Made by a program: the position numbers and the translations under genes
Shown: positions 48,632 to 57,864 of the stretch, one piece after another
Layout of the letters: every line of letters begins with the position of its first letter
How positions within the stretch are numbered: the first letter of the stretch is position 1
The notes under the pieces: model-generated
Seen by the model: the letters and a program-made list of their open reading frames with translations, nothing else
The model's database searches: none
What the model was told of the DNA's origin: nothing
Assembly: GCF_012844235.1 (NCBI RefSeq)
Contig: NZ_JABAGR010000002.1
Span: 310,001-374,000, forward strand
Origin: Parafannyhessea umbonata
GTDB taxonomy: Bacteria; Actinomycetota; Coriobacteriia; Coriobacteriales; Atopobiaceae
Reading direction: 5' to 3'
DNA length: 64,000 nucleotides

Positions 48632-48757
48632 CTAACGGTTCTTGCGAATGTAGATGACGAGGGCCACGCACAGCAGAACCAAGGCTACGGGCTTGACAAT
48701 TTCAGAAACTATTTGAAGAATCGATGCGAGAGTGGCGAATGCAACATCGGGAGTCAT
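48632..48757 (-). CDS. Small single-span membrane protein (41 residues)
   Basis: On the minus strand ATG 48757 opens a 41-codon frame: MTPDVAFATLASILQIVSEI, then VKPVALVLLCVALVIYIRKN and a final R before TAG (48632-48634). A hydrophobic segment (about 22-37) is followed by a basic IRKNR end, as in small inner-membrane peptides or holin-like toxins. AAGGGGTGG lies upstream at a usable distance. It sits in a stretch poorer in GC than its surroundings, between the pnp terminator and rnj. No family was recognised; function unknown. The alternative is a chance frame. Confidence 0.5.
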   Translation of the reverse strand: MTPDVAFATLASILQIVSEIVKPVALVLLCVALVIYIRKNR

Positions 48758-49075
48758 ACATACCACCCCTTCTCAACGAAACAGACTACTTCTATTTCAT
48801 GATGACCTAAACGAGATGGAACTCGTGGAGTCTCGGTTAACGGAAAGAATCAATCGCCGAAAGCGTCAGGAATCTCTCTTCCTAGACTCAATTGACATAT
48901 GTGACGCGCATGGGCGTTTGCGCGCAATGACGAGAGCTTGTGTTTTCGAATCCACACCTGCATCACTAAAGATGTGGGCGGGCACACTACAATAGTTCTT
49001 TACGAAATGTCCGACAGCACAATGCTGCCGAAAAGATATTTGAGATACAAACCTGTCGAAAGGACAAATCTGACA
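48758..49075. other. Gene-poor, lower-GC spacer ahead of rnj
   Basis: These 318 bases are visibly richer in A and T than the flanking genes. A plus-strand frame from GTG 48732 to 48995 exists but has no ribosome site, overlaps the small membrane gene antisense and resembles nothing known. A -10-like TACAAT at 48988-48993 could drive rnj. The region may be a remnant of a lost gene or a regulatory leader. Confidence 0.5.
48988..48993 (+). promoter_or_regulatory. Candidate -10 box for rnj-ftsK
   Basis: TACAAT lies 82 bases before the rnj start. Transcription from about 49000 would leave a leader of some 75 bases. No convincing -35 was seen. Confidence 0.45.
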
Positions 49076-50740
49076 ATGGCGAAAAAGCAGACGCCGCTGA
49101 GGATCATCCCGCTGGGAGGCCTCGACGGCATTGGCAAGAACATGACCGCGTTCGAGTACGGCAACGACATGGTGCTCGTGGACGCGGGCCTGATGTTTCC
49201 CGACGACGAGCAGCCCGGCATCGACCTGGTGCTGCCCGACTACTCCTACGTGCTGGAAAACGAGGAGAAGCTTCGCGGCATCATCATCACGCACGGCCAC
49301 GAGGACCACACGGGCGCGCTGCCGTACCTGCTGATGGACCTGGGGCGCAAGGTGCCCATCTACTCGTCCAAGCTCACGCTGGGCATGATCGAGGCGAAGC
49401 TGCAGGAGTTCAAGCTGAACTCGCCCAAGTTCCGCGAGGTCAAGAACGGCACCCACATCAATCTGGGCGTCTTCAGCATCGACTTCTTCAGCATGACGCA
49501 CTCCATACCGGCTGCGCTCGGCGTGTACATGAGGACGCCGGCGGGATCGGTGCTCCACACGGGCGACTTCAAGCTGGACCAGACGCCCATCGACGGCGTG
49601 ACGCCCAACTACCAGGCAATCTGCAGGTACGGAACGCTGGGCATCGACCTTCTGATGTCCGACTCCACCAACGCGACGAGGCCGGGCTTCACCCAGTCGG
49701 AGGCCGCTGTGGGGCCGCAGCTGCGCCACATCATAAAGAACGCGACGGGCAGGGTGTTCGTGGCGTCGTTCTCGAGCCACATCCACAGGCTGCAGCAGGT
49801 GTGCGACGCCGCGACGGCCGTGGGCCGCAAGGTGGTCGTGACCGGCCGCTCCATGGTTAACAACACGAAGATCGCGCGCGAGCTGGGATACCTGAAGATC
49901 TCCCAGGAGGACATAATCGACGCGTACGACGTGAAGGACATCCCGGACGACAAGATCGTGGTGCTGTGCACCGGCAGCCAGGGAGAGCCCCTGAGCGCCC
50001 TCGGCCGCATGGCCGCGGGCGAGCACAAGTCGTTCACCATCACGTCCGACGACACCGTCATCATCAGCGCGACGCCCGTCCCCGGAAACGAGAAGAGCGT
50101 CCAGTCCATCATCAACTCGCTCTCGAAGATCGGCTGCACCGTGTACGACAGGTCGAACACCCTGGTGCACGTGTCCGGCCACGCGAGCCAGGAGGAGCTG
50201 AAGCTCATGCTCGCGATGACGAAGCCGCACAACTTCATGCCGGTGCACGGCGAGGCCGTCCACCTGCGCGCGCACGCGAAGCTCGGCCTGAAGATGGGCA
50301 TCAAGCCGGACCACATCTTCATCGCGGACAACGGCGACACGCTCGAGATGCGCAACGGCAAGGTCACATGGGGAGAGCCGGTTGAGTCCGGCGTCGTGTA
50401 CGTGGACGGCCTCTCCATCACGGACGCGGATCCCATCGTGTTCCGCGACCGCCAGAAACTCGCGAGCGACGGCATCGTTACGTGCGTCGTCACGTTCGCG
50501 CCGCGCAGCAAGAAGGTCGGCGACGTGGAGATCGCTTGCAGGGGCGTGTCGTTCAGCGGCGACGACCAGCTCATAACCGAGGCGCAGGACGTCGTGCGCG
50601 AGCACGTCTCGGTCACGGCCGGCAAGGAGGGCACGAGCATCGACATGCTCAGGAAGAACGCCCGCAACAGCCTCTCAAACTTCCTCTGGAGCAAGACCCA
50701 CACGCGACCCATGGTCATCCCGGTCGTGATGGAGGTTTAG
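49076..50740 (+). CDS. rnj: Ribonuclease J
   Basis: The 554-residue metallo-beta-lactamase/beta-CASP nuclease degrades mRNA from the 5' end and cuts internally. The zinc motif is THGHEDHTGALPYL (about 72-85); GDFKLDQTP, SDSTNATRPGFT, the beta-CASP block and HVSGHASQEEL ... NFMPVHGE are intact. ATG 49076 gives the usual length of about 555; ATG 49007 is in frame but the extra 23 residues look non-coding. AAAGGA lies a little far upstream (11 bases). ftsK begins at the base after the stop. Confidence 0.95.
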   Translation: MAKKQTPLRIIPLGGLDGIGKNMTAFEYGNDMVLVDAGLMFPDDEQPGIDLVLPDYSYVLENEEKLRGIIITHGHEDHTGALPYLLMDLGRKVPIYSSKLTLGMIEAKLQEFKLNSPKFREVKNGTHINLGVFSIDFFSMTHSIPAALGVYMRTPAGSVLHTGDFKLDQTPIDGVTPNYQAICRYGTLGIDLLMSDSTNATRPGFTQSEAAVGPQLRHIIKNATGRVFVASFSSHIHRLQQVCDAATAVGRKVVVTGRSMVNNTKIARELGYLKISQEDIIDAYDVKDIPDDKIVVLCTGSQGEPLSALGRMAAGEHKSFTITSDDTVIISATPVPGNEKSVQSIINSLSKIGCTVYDRSNTLVHVSGHASQEELKLMLAMTKPHNFMPVHGEAVHLRAHAKLGLKMGIKPDHIFIADNGDTLEMRNGKVTWGEPVESGVVYVDGLSITDADPIVFRDRQKLASDGIVTCVVTFAPRSKKVGDVEIACRGVSFSGDDQLITEAQDVVREHVSVTAGKEGTSIDMLRKNARNSLSNFLWSKTHTRPMVIPVVMEV

Positions 50741-53455
50741 ATGCCCTCTAAACGCAGCTCAAACGCACAACAGAAGAGAAGGGCAAAGGGCTCGGGCTCG
50801 GCCGGCCGCGGCAGGGCCCAGCGAGAGTCTCTGGTACCGGCGCGGGGCACTGCGGCGAACGACATCCTCGGGGTGGCGCTTATCGTCGTGTCCGTCGTCA
50901 TGTTCCTCTCGCTCGTGACCCCCACGAGCGCGCCCGTCACGCGTGCCCTGGGCGAGTTTTTGACCCTGTGCTTCGGCATGGGGGCGTTCCTGTGCCCCGT
51001 GGCGCTCATCGTGTACTCGTCAACGTTCTTCGTGGAGCGCGAGGGCTCTGCGGGAACGCGCGTCGCAGTGGGGCTTGCGCTCGTGGTGGCGGCGATCCTG
51101 GGAATACTGAGCATCAACGTGCCCGGTGCGGAGACGAACCCCGACGCCGTGCTCGTGGCGCAGGTCGCGGCGTCGCGCGGAGGGTACGTGGGCGGCGGCA
51201 TCGCGTGGTGCCTGCTTGAGTCCGTGGGCATGACGGTTGGCAACGTGGTGCTGGTGGGCGTGATAGCCGCCGGCGCGATAGTGTGCGGGTTCTCGCTATC
51301 CGGCGCCGTCGAAAGGCTGCGCGAGCGCTACCAGGCGTTCGAGGCGCGCCACGAGGCGGCGCGCCAGCAGCGCATGGCGGGCCGAGGCGCCGCGTACGAT
51401 GCGTATGACGAGACGCTCGACATGGCGCAGGACCCGTTTGCCGACCAGCACGACGCGGGCATGGCGCCCATCGCGGAGCGCCGCACCACGGTGTTCAGGC
51501 GCAACCAGGCCACCGCGGAGGCCGACATGAAGCCTGCGGAGGACGAGCCCGAGCAGAAGACGACCGTGCTCTCGAGCGCGAAGACCAAGATCCTGGAGCG
51601 CAGGCGCAAGAAGCACCCGCCCATCGACGAGGACGAGGCCGTTCCCGCGGGCTCCGTCAAAACGGACGGCGCGGAAGCTGCCGTGGCGCCTGCCGTGACG
51701 GCGCCGCTGCCGGTGGTGCCCGGCGAAAGGCCCGCCGCACAGCCGGCCGTGCCGGACTTCCTGCGAGACGCGAAGGGCTCGGGCATAGGCCGCAAGGGCA
51801 CATCTGACAGCGCGCGCAAGGCGCCGGGCGAGAAGGGCCGGGCGTCCCGGCCGGGCAAGGCCGCCGGGGCGAAGGCCGCGTCCGTGCAGACGGCCATGCC
51901 CATCGTGCCCGAGGGCGAGTCCTTCTCGCCCAAGGGCGCCGTCGCCGCGGCGCCAAAGGGCGTGAAGCGGCCCGGCGACGGCGTCGAGGACTACGAGCTG
52001 CCGCCGTTCTCGATGCTGAGCTCCAACCCCAACAGCGCGAACTCCGCCTCGAGCAAGGAGGAACTGGACGAGACGAAGGAGCGCCTGCAGGGGACGCTGC
52101 ACGAGTTCGGGCTTTCGAGCCGCGTCGTGGACTACGTCTCGGGGCCGCTCGTCACGACGTTCCGCATCGAGATGGGCGAGGGCGAGCGCGTCAGCAAGAT
52201 CAAGAACCTGGAGGACGACATCGCCCTCACGCTCGCTGCCGAGAAGGTGCGCATCTTCGCGCCCATTCGCGGCACGTCGTACGTGGGCATCGAGATCCCG
52301 AACAGCCGGCGCGCCAACGTGCACCTGGGAGACGTGCTGCCGTACGCCACAGGCGGCCCGCTCGAGGTGGCCATCGGACGCGACTCCGCTGGGAAGCCCG
52401 TCGTGGCTGACATCGCGAAGATGCCGCACATGCTGGTGGCCGGCACCACGGGCTCGGGCAAGTCCGTCATGATCAACTCCATGGTGATGTCGCTTCTGAT
52501 GCGCTCCACCCCCAAGCAGGTCAGGCTCATCATGATCGACCCCAAGCGCGTTGAGTTCAGCTGCTACAACGGGCTGCCGCACCTGTACGTGCCCGTCGTC
52601 ACGGACCCCCGCCAGGCTGCGAGTGCGCTGCAGTGGGCCGTGAGCGAGATGGAGCGCCGCCTGAAGGTGTTCGAGCGCGCGGGCGCCAGGAACATCAAGG
52701 TGTACAACCAGATGTGCACGACGGGCAAGCTATCCGAGATGGATAACCCGCCGGAGCCCATGCCGTACATCGTCGTGGTGATCGACGAGCTGTCCGACCT
52801 CATGATGACGGCCGGAAAGGACGTCGAGGCGTCCATCGTGCGCATCGCGCAGCTCGCGCGCGCCGCGGGCATACACCTGGTCATCGCGACGCAGCGCCCG
52901 TCCGCGAACGTCGTGACCGGCCTCATTAAGTCGAACATCGACAGCCGCGTGGCGCTGAAGGTGTCCTCCGGCATCGACTCGCGCGTCATCCTGGACGAGA
53001 CGGGAGCCGAGCGCCTGCTGGGCAACGGCGACATGCTGTTCAAGGACCGCGGGCTCGCGCCGCGAAGGGTGCTGGGCTGCTACACGTCGGACGACGAGAT
53101 AGAGTCCGTCGTGAGCTTCATCCGCGACCAGGCGGAACCGGACTACCACAACGAGATCCTCTCGCAGGTGGTGCCCGGCCAGCCGAGCGCGGGCGGCGGC
53201 GCTGACGTCGCGGAGGACGACGACCCGCTGGTGTGGGAGGCCGCGCAGATTGTTGTGGACTCTCAGCTGGGTTCCACCTCCGGGCTGCAGCGGCGCCTCA
53301 AGGTGGGCTACGCTAGGGCAGGCAGGATCATGGACATGCTCGAGGCGAAGGGGGTCGTCGGACCGCCGGAGGGCTCGAAGCCGCGCGAGGTGCTGCTGGA
53401 CAAGGACGGACTTGAGGAGCTCAGGGCCGCCGAGGCAAAGTACAGGGAGGTGTAG
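50741..53455 (+). CDS. ftsK: DNA translocase FtsK
   Basis: The 904-residue septal ATPase pumps chromosome ends during division. A basic start is followed by about four membrane segments (ILGVALIVVSVVMFLSLV to VVLVGVIAAGAIVCGFSLS, about 42-185), a charged linker of roughly 220 residues, and the alpha/beta motor with Walker A GTTGSGKSVMINS (about 568-580) and Walker B YIVVVIDELSDLM. The gamma winged-helix DNA-reading domain ends the protein (DSQLGSTSGLQRRLKVGYAR). It shares a run with rnj and the RodZ-like gene. Confidence 0.96.
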   Translation: MPSKRSSNAQQKRRAKGSGSAGRGRAQRESLVPARGTAANDILGVALIVVSVVMFLSLVTPTSAPVTRALGEFLTLCFGMGAFLCPVALIVYSSTFFVEREGSAGTRVAVGLALVVAAILGILSINVPGAETNPDAVLVAQVAASRGGYVGGGIAWCLLESVGMTVGNVVLVGVIAAGAIVCGFSLSGAVERLRERYQAFEARHEAARQQRMAGRGAAYDAYDETLDMAQDPFADQHDAGMAPIAERRTTVFRRNQATAEADMKPAEDEPEQKTTVLSSAKTKILERRRKKHPPIDEDEAVPAGSVKTDGAEAAVAPAVTAPLPVVPGERPAAQPAVPDFLRDAKGSGIGRKGTSDSARKAPGEKGRASRPGKAAGAKAASVQTAMPIVPEGESFSPKGAVAAAPKGVKRPGDGVEDYELPPFSMLSSNPNSANSASSKEELDETKERLQGTLHEFGLSSRVVDYVSGPLVTTFRIEMGEGERVSKIKNLEDDIALTLAAEKVRIFAPIRGTSYVGIEIPNSRRANVHLGDVLPYATGGPLEVAIGRDSAGKPVVADIAKMPHMLVAGTTGSGKSVMINSMVMSLLMRSTPKQVRLIMIDPKRVEFSCYNGLPHLYVPVVTDPRQAASALQWAVSEMERRLKVFERAGARNIKVYNQMCTTGKLSEMDNPPEPMPYIVVVIDELSDLMMTAGKDVEASIVRIAQLARAAGIHLVIATQRPSANVVTGLIKSNIDSRVALKVSSGIDSRVILDETGAERLLGNGDMLFKDRGLAPRRVLGCYTSDDEIESVVSFIRDQAEPDYHNEILSQVVPGQPSAGGGADVAEDDDPLVWEAAQIVVDSQLGSTSGLQRRLKVGYARAGRIMDMLEAKGVVGPPEGSKPREVLLDKDGLEELRAAEAKYREV

Positions 53456-53458
53456 CGC

Positions 53459-55213
53459 ATGCCACGTCCACGCTTTAGCGAGATGCTCGTCAACAGGAGG
53501 CGCCAGCTGGGCCTTTCGGTCAAGCAGGCCTCGAGCGTGCTGCGCCTCAAGGAGGAGGTGCTCATCGCCTTCGAGGAGGGCGACTTCGAGGCGATGCCCA
53601 AGAGCGGCTACGCACAGGGAATGCTGTCCTCCTACGCTCGCTACCTCGGCATGAACAGCCGCGAGGTCATCAACCAGTTCGCGAACGACCTGCGCGAGTG
53701 GGAGCGGCAGACCGCGGGCGGCAGGGCGAGAAGGACGAGGGCCGCGGGTCGCGACGAGCCCGTGTACGAGCTGCCGGGAGACCCCGCGAGCCGAAGGGCG
53801 AGCTACCGTGGCACGCCAGGCCTGCTGCCCACGTCCGGCGGTTTCGCGGGCGACCTCACCACGTTCTCCGCGGTGTCGAGCCCCCGCCCCAAGAACTCGC
53901 GCCCGAGCCCGCTCGTGAACTACCGGCAGAGCATGCAGCGCGCGACGGGCGACGATGCCTACGGACAGAGCTACCAGCAGGGGTACGGCCAAGGCTACCG
54001 GCAGGACGCCGGCTACAGCCGCGACCGGGGCTATGCCACCGGCGCGCCGCAGGGAGCGTACGGCCGCGTCTACGACGAGGACAGGCGATACACGGGACGG
54101 GACGTTCCCGTGCGCAGCGGAAGGCGTCGCACCCAGCAGCAGGGTAGGTACCGCCGCCAGCCCGACGAGTACGGCAACGCGGCGCGCTACACCGGTCGCG
54201 AGGGCAGGGCGGAACGCGCCGCGCGGGACAGCGTCATGACGCAGGACGTTTCCGGCCAGTACGTGGACGACCTCCGCTACGACGACGCGCGTCCGTACGA
54301 GGCCGCGTCCACGCGCTCCGGCCGCCAGTCGTCTCGCAACATCGCGAACATGCAGCGCCCCAACGTGCGGCGCCGTCCGCCGCAGGGCGGACGCGGCTCG
54401 CGCCAGCAGCGCGACGGCCGGCGCCGGGCCCCGCGTCACGGCGGCGTCCTGGGCGTCGTTGAGGCGTTCTTCTCGGATGGTCGCCGCGCCGCGGCGTTCG
54501 CGCTCGTCATAGCGGCCCTCATCATCACGGTGGTCATCATCTCGTCCGTGAGCTCGTGCGTCAGGAACCAGGGCGCCACGAGCGAGAAGACCGTGTCCGT
54601 GTCGACGTCGAGCTCCTCCTCAAGCACCAAGAAGAGCTCGTCCAAGACGTCGACCGAGAAGAAGGAGGCGGAGGAGGCCGCGGCGGCCGCTGCCGCCGAG
54701 AAGAAGGCGAAGGCCGAGAAGGAGGCCAACACCGAGACGAAGGTCACGGTGTCCGTGGCCGACGGCGAGGTCTCGTGGGTCGAGATCGAGGTGGACGGCA
54801 AGAGCGACGTTGCGGAACAAGTGACCGGCCCGTGGAAGAAGACGTACACGGTCACGGACTCCATCACCATACAGGTGAGCAACCCGACGGCCGTCTCCGT
54901 CAAGAAGAACGGCAAGAAGCAGAAGTTCGACTCGAAGACTGCGGGCGTCGGCTCGATCACGATCCAGGGCACGAAGGTGACCAAGACGGACGACGCCTCC
55001 AGCTCGGACGACGCGACGTCCACGAACGGCCAGGCGACCGATTCGGCAACGGGTACGACGGACGCGACGTCCACGGACGGCCAGTCCACGGACTCGACGA
55101 GCGGCACGTCGACGGACGCTGCGACGACGTCGACGCAGCAGACCGGAGCCACGTCGACCCAGACGACCGGCACCTCGACGAACCAGACGGGCCAGACGAC
55201 GGACAACGGATAG
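53459..55213 (+). CDS. RodZ-like helix-turn-helix membrane protein with long low-complexity arms
   Basis: The 584-residue protein starts with a RodZ-type cytoplasmic HTH (FSEMLVNRRRQLGLSVKQAS ... YAQGMLSSYARYLGMN, about 6-66), which in RodZ binds MreB. A cytoplasmic arm of about 260 residues rich in Arg, Tyr, Gly and Gln follows. One membrane segment (AAAFALVIAALIITVVIISS, about 343-363) leads to a Ser/Lys stretch, an Ala/Glu/Lys stretch, a DUF4115-like beta domain (VTVSVADGEVSWVEIEVDGK), and a Thr/Ser/Asp/Gln tail of about 85 residues. RodZ usually has about 300-340 residues. It starts three bases after ftsK, fitting a role in shape or division. Confidence 0.8.
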   Translation: MPRPRFSEMLVNRRRQLGLSVKQASSVLRLKEEVLIAFEEGDFEAMPKSGYAQGMLSSYARYLGMNSREVINQFANDLREWERQTAGGRARRTRAAGRDEPVYELPGDPASRRASYRGTPGLLPTSGGFAGDLTTFSAVSSPRPKNSRPSPLVNYRQSMQRATGDDAYGQSYQQGYGQGYRQDAGYSRDRGYATGAPQGAYGRVYDEDRRYTGRDVPVRSGRRRTQQQGRYRRQPDEYGNAARYTGREGRAERAARDSVMTQDVSGQYVDDLRYDDARPYEAASTRSGRQSSRNIANMQRPNVRRRPPQGGRGSRQQRDGRRRAPRHGGVLGVVEAFFSDGRRAAAFALVIAALIITVVIISSVSSCVRNQGATSEKTVSVSTSSSSSSTKKSSSKTSTEKKEAEEAAAAAAAEKKAKAEKEANTETKVTVSVADGEVSWVEIEVDGKSDVAEQVTGPWKKTYTVTDSITIQVSNPTAVSVKKNGKKQKFDSKTAGVGSITIQGTKVTKTDDASSSDDATSTNGQATDSATGTTDATSTDGQSTDSTSGTSTDAATTSTQQTGATSTQTTGTSTNQTGQTTDNG

Positions 55214-55282
55214 GTTTTCGATTCGCGAAGCGGGCGGGACGCGAGGCCGCGCCCCGCGACCGCGTAAGAAGGGAGATGAGGC

Positions 55283-55780
55283 ATGGCCAAGGAATCAAGC
55301 TTCGACGTGGTGTCGAGCATTGACATGCAAGAGGTGGACAACGCGTACCAGCAGGCGGCGCGCGAGCTCACGCAGCGCTACGACCTCAAGCAGAGCAACG
55401 CCACGATCGAGTTCTCGCGCAAGGACGAGACGTTCACCGTCACGGCGCCATCGGAGTTCGTGGCGGGGCAGGTCGTGGACGTGCTGAACGGCAAGCTGGT
55501 GAAGCGCGGCATAGAGCTGGGCGCCCTCAGGTGGGGCGAGCTCGAGCCAGCTACGGGCGCGGCCGTCAGGCGCCGCGCACAGCTCGTGCAGGGTATCGAC
55601 AAGGACACCGCCAAGAGAATCTCGAAGGACATCCGCGACCTCAAGCTCAAGTGCAAGGCGACGGTCGAGGGCGACAAGCTCCGTGTGAGCTCCGCATCGC
55701 GCGACACCCTGCAACAGGTCATCGCCGCTCTAAAGGAAAGGGACTATGGACAGCCTCTCCAGTTCACCAACTACCGCTAG
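55283..55780 (+). CDS. yajQ: Nucleotide-binding protein YajQ (UPF0234)
   Basis: The 165-residue protein has the YajQ pattern: SSFDVVSSIDMQEVDNAYQQ, RYDLKQSNATIEF, an RGIELGALRWG-like segment and KDTAKRISKDIRDLKLKCKA, ending RDYGQPLQFTNYR. Relatives bind nucleotides, and one in Xanthomonas binds cyclic di-GMP; the role here is unknown. ATG 55283 follows GAAGGGAGATG. It overlaps rimO by 35 bases in another frame. Confidence 0.92.
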   Translation: MAKESSFDVVSSIDMQEVDNAYQQAARELTQRYDLKQSNATIEFSRKDETFTVTAPSEFVAGQVVDVLNGKLVKRGIELGALRWGELEPATGAAVRRRAQLVQGIDKDTAKRISKDIRDLKLKCKATVEGDKLRVSSASRDTLQQVIAALKERDYGQPLQFTNYR

Positions 55781-57107
55781 CCCGCAGCGCTGCCTCTTCG
55801 TCACGCTCGGCTGTGCAAAGAACGAGGTCGACACGGACCGCATGCGCTCGCTTCTGATAGACGCGGGCTACGGCGTCGCGGAAAACGTCGACTCCGCGGA
55901 CGTCGTCCTCATCAACACGTGCTCGTTCCTGGCGTCCGCCACGTCCGAGTCCATCGACACCACGCTGGACCTCGCGGACGAGGTCAGCGCAGGCGTCCGC
56001 AAGAAGCCCATCGTCATGTGCGGTTGCGTGCCGTCGCGCTACGGCGACGACCTTGACGACCAGCTGCCCGAGGTCGCGGCTTTCGTGAAGGCCGACGAGG
56101 AGGACGGCATCGTGTCCGTCGTCGACTCCGTGCTCGGCAACGACGGGCGAGAAGGGCGTGCGGACCTCACCGGCACGCACCGCACCATCGAGGGCACGAG
56201 CGCGTTCGTGAAGATCAGCGAGGGCTGCGACCGATTCTGCGCGTTCTGCGCGATCCCCTACATCAGGGGTCGTTACAAGTCGCGAGAAGAGCAGGAGATC
56301 CTGGACGAGGTGTCCTCGCTCATGGAGGGCGGCGTCCGAGAGGTGGTCCTCATAGGCCAGGACACCGGCATCTGGGGCACGGACCTGGGCGACGGGCGCA
56401 ACCTCGCCTACCTGCTGCGCAGGGTCGCGGAGGTCGTGAGGCCGTACGACGGCTGGGTCCGCGTGCTGTACCTGCAGCCCGAGGGCATGACGGACGACCT
56501 CGTGAGCGTCATCCGCGACGTGCCTGAGGTTCTGCCGTACATCGACATCCCCATACAGCACTGCTGCGAGCGCGTGCTCAAGAGCATGGGGCGCTCCGGC
56601 TCCGAGGGGCAGCTGCGCCAGCTCTTCGCGCGCCTTCGCGCCGAGATTCCCGGCATGGTGCTCCGGACCACGGGGCTCGTCGGCTTCCCGGGGGAGACGG
56701 AAGAGGAGTTCGAGGCCCTTCTCGACTTCTTCAAGGAGCAGGAGTTCGACTACATGAGCGTCTTCCCGTACTCGAAGGAGGACGGTACGAAGGCAGCCAA
56801 CATGGAGGGCCAGGTTCCCGAGGACGTCAAGATGGACCGAGCGCAGCGGCTGCTCGACGTTGCGGAGGAGCTTGGATTCAGTGCCACGGCAAAGCACGTG
56901 GGCGAGAGGGTTAAGGTCATCATCGACGGCGTTGACGATTCGGACGACGGGGTGGAGCTCATCGGTCACACCTGGTTCCAGGCGCCCGACTGTGACGGTG
57001 CGGTTCACATCGAGTCCGGGGAGGCGACGGTTGGCGACGTCGTGACGGTCGACCTCGTGGATTCGTTCTGCTATGAGTTGGTCGGCGAGATTGTGGATGG
57101 AGAGTAG
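55746..57107 (+). CDS. rimO: Ribosomal protein S12 methylthiotransferase RimO
   Basis: The 453-residue radical-SAM enzyme methylthiolates an Asp of ribosomal protein S12. Cluster Cys lie in TLGCAKNEVDTDRM (Cys23), INTCSFLASA and MCGCVPSRYG; the radical-SAM triad is GCDRFCAFCAIPYIRGRYKS (about 159-178). LGCAKN and the CAIP-x-IRG variant are RimO hallmarks. A TRAM domain ends it. ATG 55746 after AAAGGAAAGG lies inside yajQ. pgsA follows in four bases. Confidence 0.94.
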   Translation: MDSLSSSPTTASPQRCLFVTLGCAKNEVDTDRMRSLLIDAGYGVAENVDSADVVLINTCSFLASATSESIDTTLDLADEVSAGVRKKPIVMCGCVPSRYGDDLDDQLPEVAAFVKADEEDGIVSVVDSVLGNDGREGRADLTGTHRTIEGTSAFVKISEGCDRFCAFCAIPYIRGRYKSREEQEILDEVSSLMEGGVREVVLIGQDTGIWGTDLGDGRNLAYLLRRVAEVVRPYDGWVRVLYLQPEGMTDDLVSVIRDVPEVLPYIDIPIQHCCERVLKSMGRSGSEGQLRQLFARLRAEIPGMVLRTTGLVGFPGETEEEFEALLDFFKEQEFDYMSVFPYSKEDGTKAANMEGQVPEDVKMDRAQRLLDVAEELGFSATAKHVGERVKVIIDGVDDSDDGVELIGHTWFQAPDCDGAVHIESGEATVGDVVTVDLVDSFCYELVGEIVDGE

Positions 57108-57111
57108 CCTG

Positions 57112-57711
57112 ATGGCAGGAAAAAAGAGCAGTATTTGGACCCCGGCGAACATCGTCACGTCCATTCGAGTCGTATTCGTGCCGATTTGGCTGGTTGCGGC
57201 CGAGGTCTGCGGCTCCGGCGACGGCAAGGCGTTCTCTGGTGCGGCGCTGTTCGTCGCGCTTTTTTACATGGTGCTGTCCCTCACGGACAAGCTCGACGGC
57301 TATCTTGCGCGTAGTCGCAACGAGGTGACCACGTTCGGTAAGTTCCTCGACCCGATCGCCGACAAGCTCGTCGTCATCGTGTCGCTGTGCTTCCTGCTGG
57401 AGCAGGGCGCGGTTTCCGCGTGGGTGCTCCTCATCATCGTCGCGAGGGAGTTCCTGGTGTCCGGCCTGCGCATGGTCGTGGCCTCCGAGGGCACCGTCAT
57501 CGCGGCGAGCAACCTCGGCAAGTGGAAGACCGCGACCACGATGGTCTCGATCTCCGGCCTGCTGCTTGTGCGCGCGCTTCCCGCGGGGCCCCTGTACACC
57601 GTCCTTCTGGGGATCTCGAACGTGCTGCTGATAATCGCGGTCGTCCTGACGGCATGGTCTGGCATCGACTACTTCATGAAGTCGTGGCGCTACATTGCGG
57701 ACGCAGACTAA
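57112..57711 (+). CDS. pgsA: CDP-diacylglycerol-glycerol-3-phosphate 3-phosphatidyltransferase
   Basis: The 199-residue membrane enzyme makes phosphatidylglycerol phosphate. The CDP-alcohol motif D-G-x2-A-R-x8-G-x3-D-x3-D is present in KLDGYLARSRNEVTTFGKFL and the following DPIADK (about 63-86). WTPANIVTSIRVVFVPIW opens the protein and about five membrane segments follow. ATG 57112 follows GGAGAGTAGCCTG. cinA, usual between pgsA and recA, is absent; a terminator follows instead. Confidence 0.92.
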   Translation: MAGKKSSIWTPANIVTSIRVVFVPIWLVAAEVCGSGDGKAFSGAALFVALFYMVLSLTDKLDGYLARSRNEVTTFGKFLDPIADKLVVIVSLCFLLEQGAVSAWVLLIIVAREFLVSGLRMVVASEGTVIAASNLGKWKTATTMVSISGLLLVRALPAGPLYTVLLGISNVLLIIAVVLTAWSGIDYFMKSWRYIADAD

Positions 57712-57757
57712 CCTTCTGCAACCTGAGTTGAATATCGCAAACTAGTTTCGGTACTTG

Positions 57758-57790
57758 GGACTCGGCACCACCGGGTCCTTTTGTTTTTCT
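57758..57790 (+). terminator. Terminator of the ftsK-pgsA run
   Basis: GGACTCGG (57758-57765) pairs with CCGGGTCC (57771-57778), with one G-U pair, and is followed by TTTTGTTTTTC. Confidence 0.9.
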
Positions 57791-57864
57791 CATGCGGCTC
57801 GCATGGCAAAGACTTCGGCAAAGCAAATGAGAAGCATCTGCGAGTGCGCTGCGCTAACATGGGG

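Noticed and set aside
48732-48995. Plus-strand 87-codon frame in the pnp-rnj spacer
   Set aside because: GTG start without ribosome site, no recognisable domain, overlaps the better-supported minus-strand small membrane gene.
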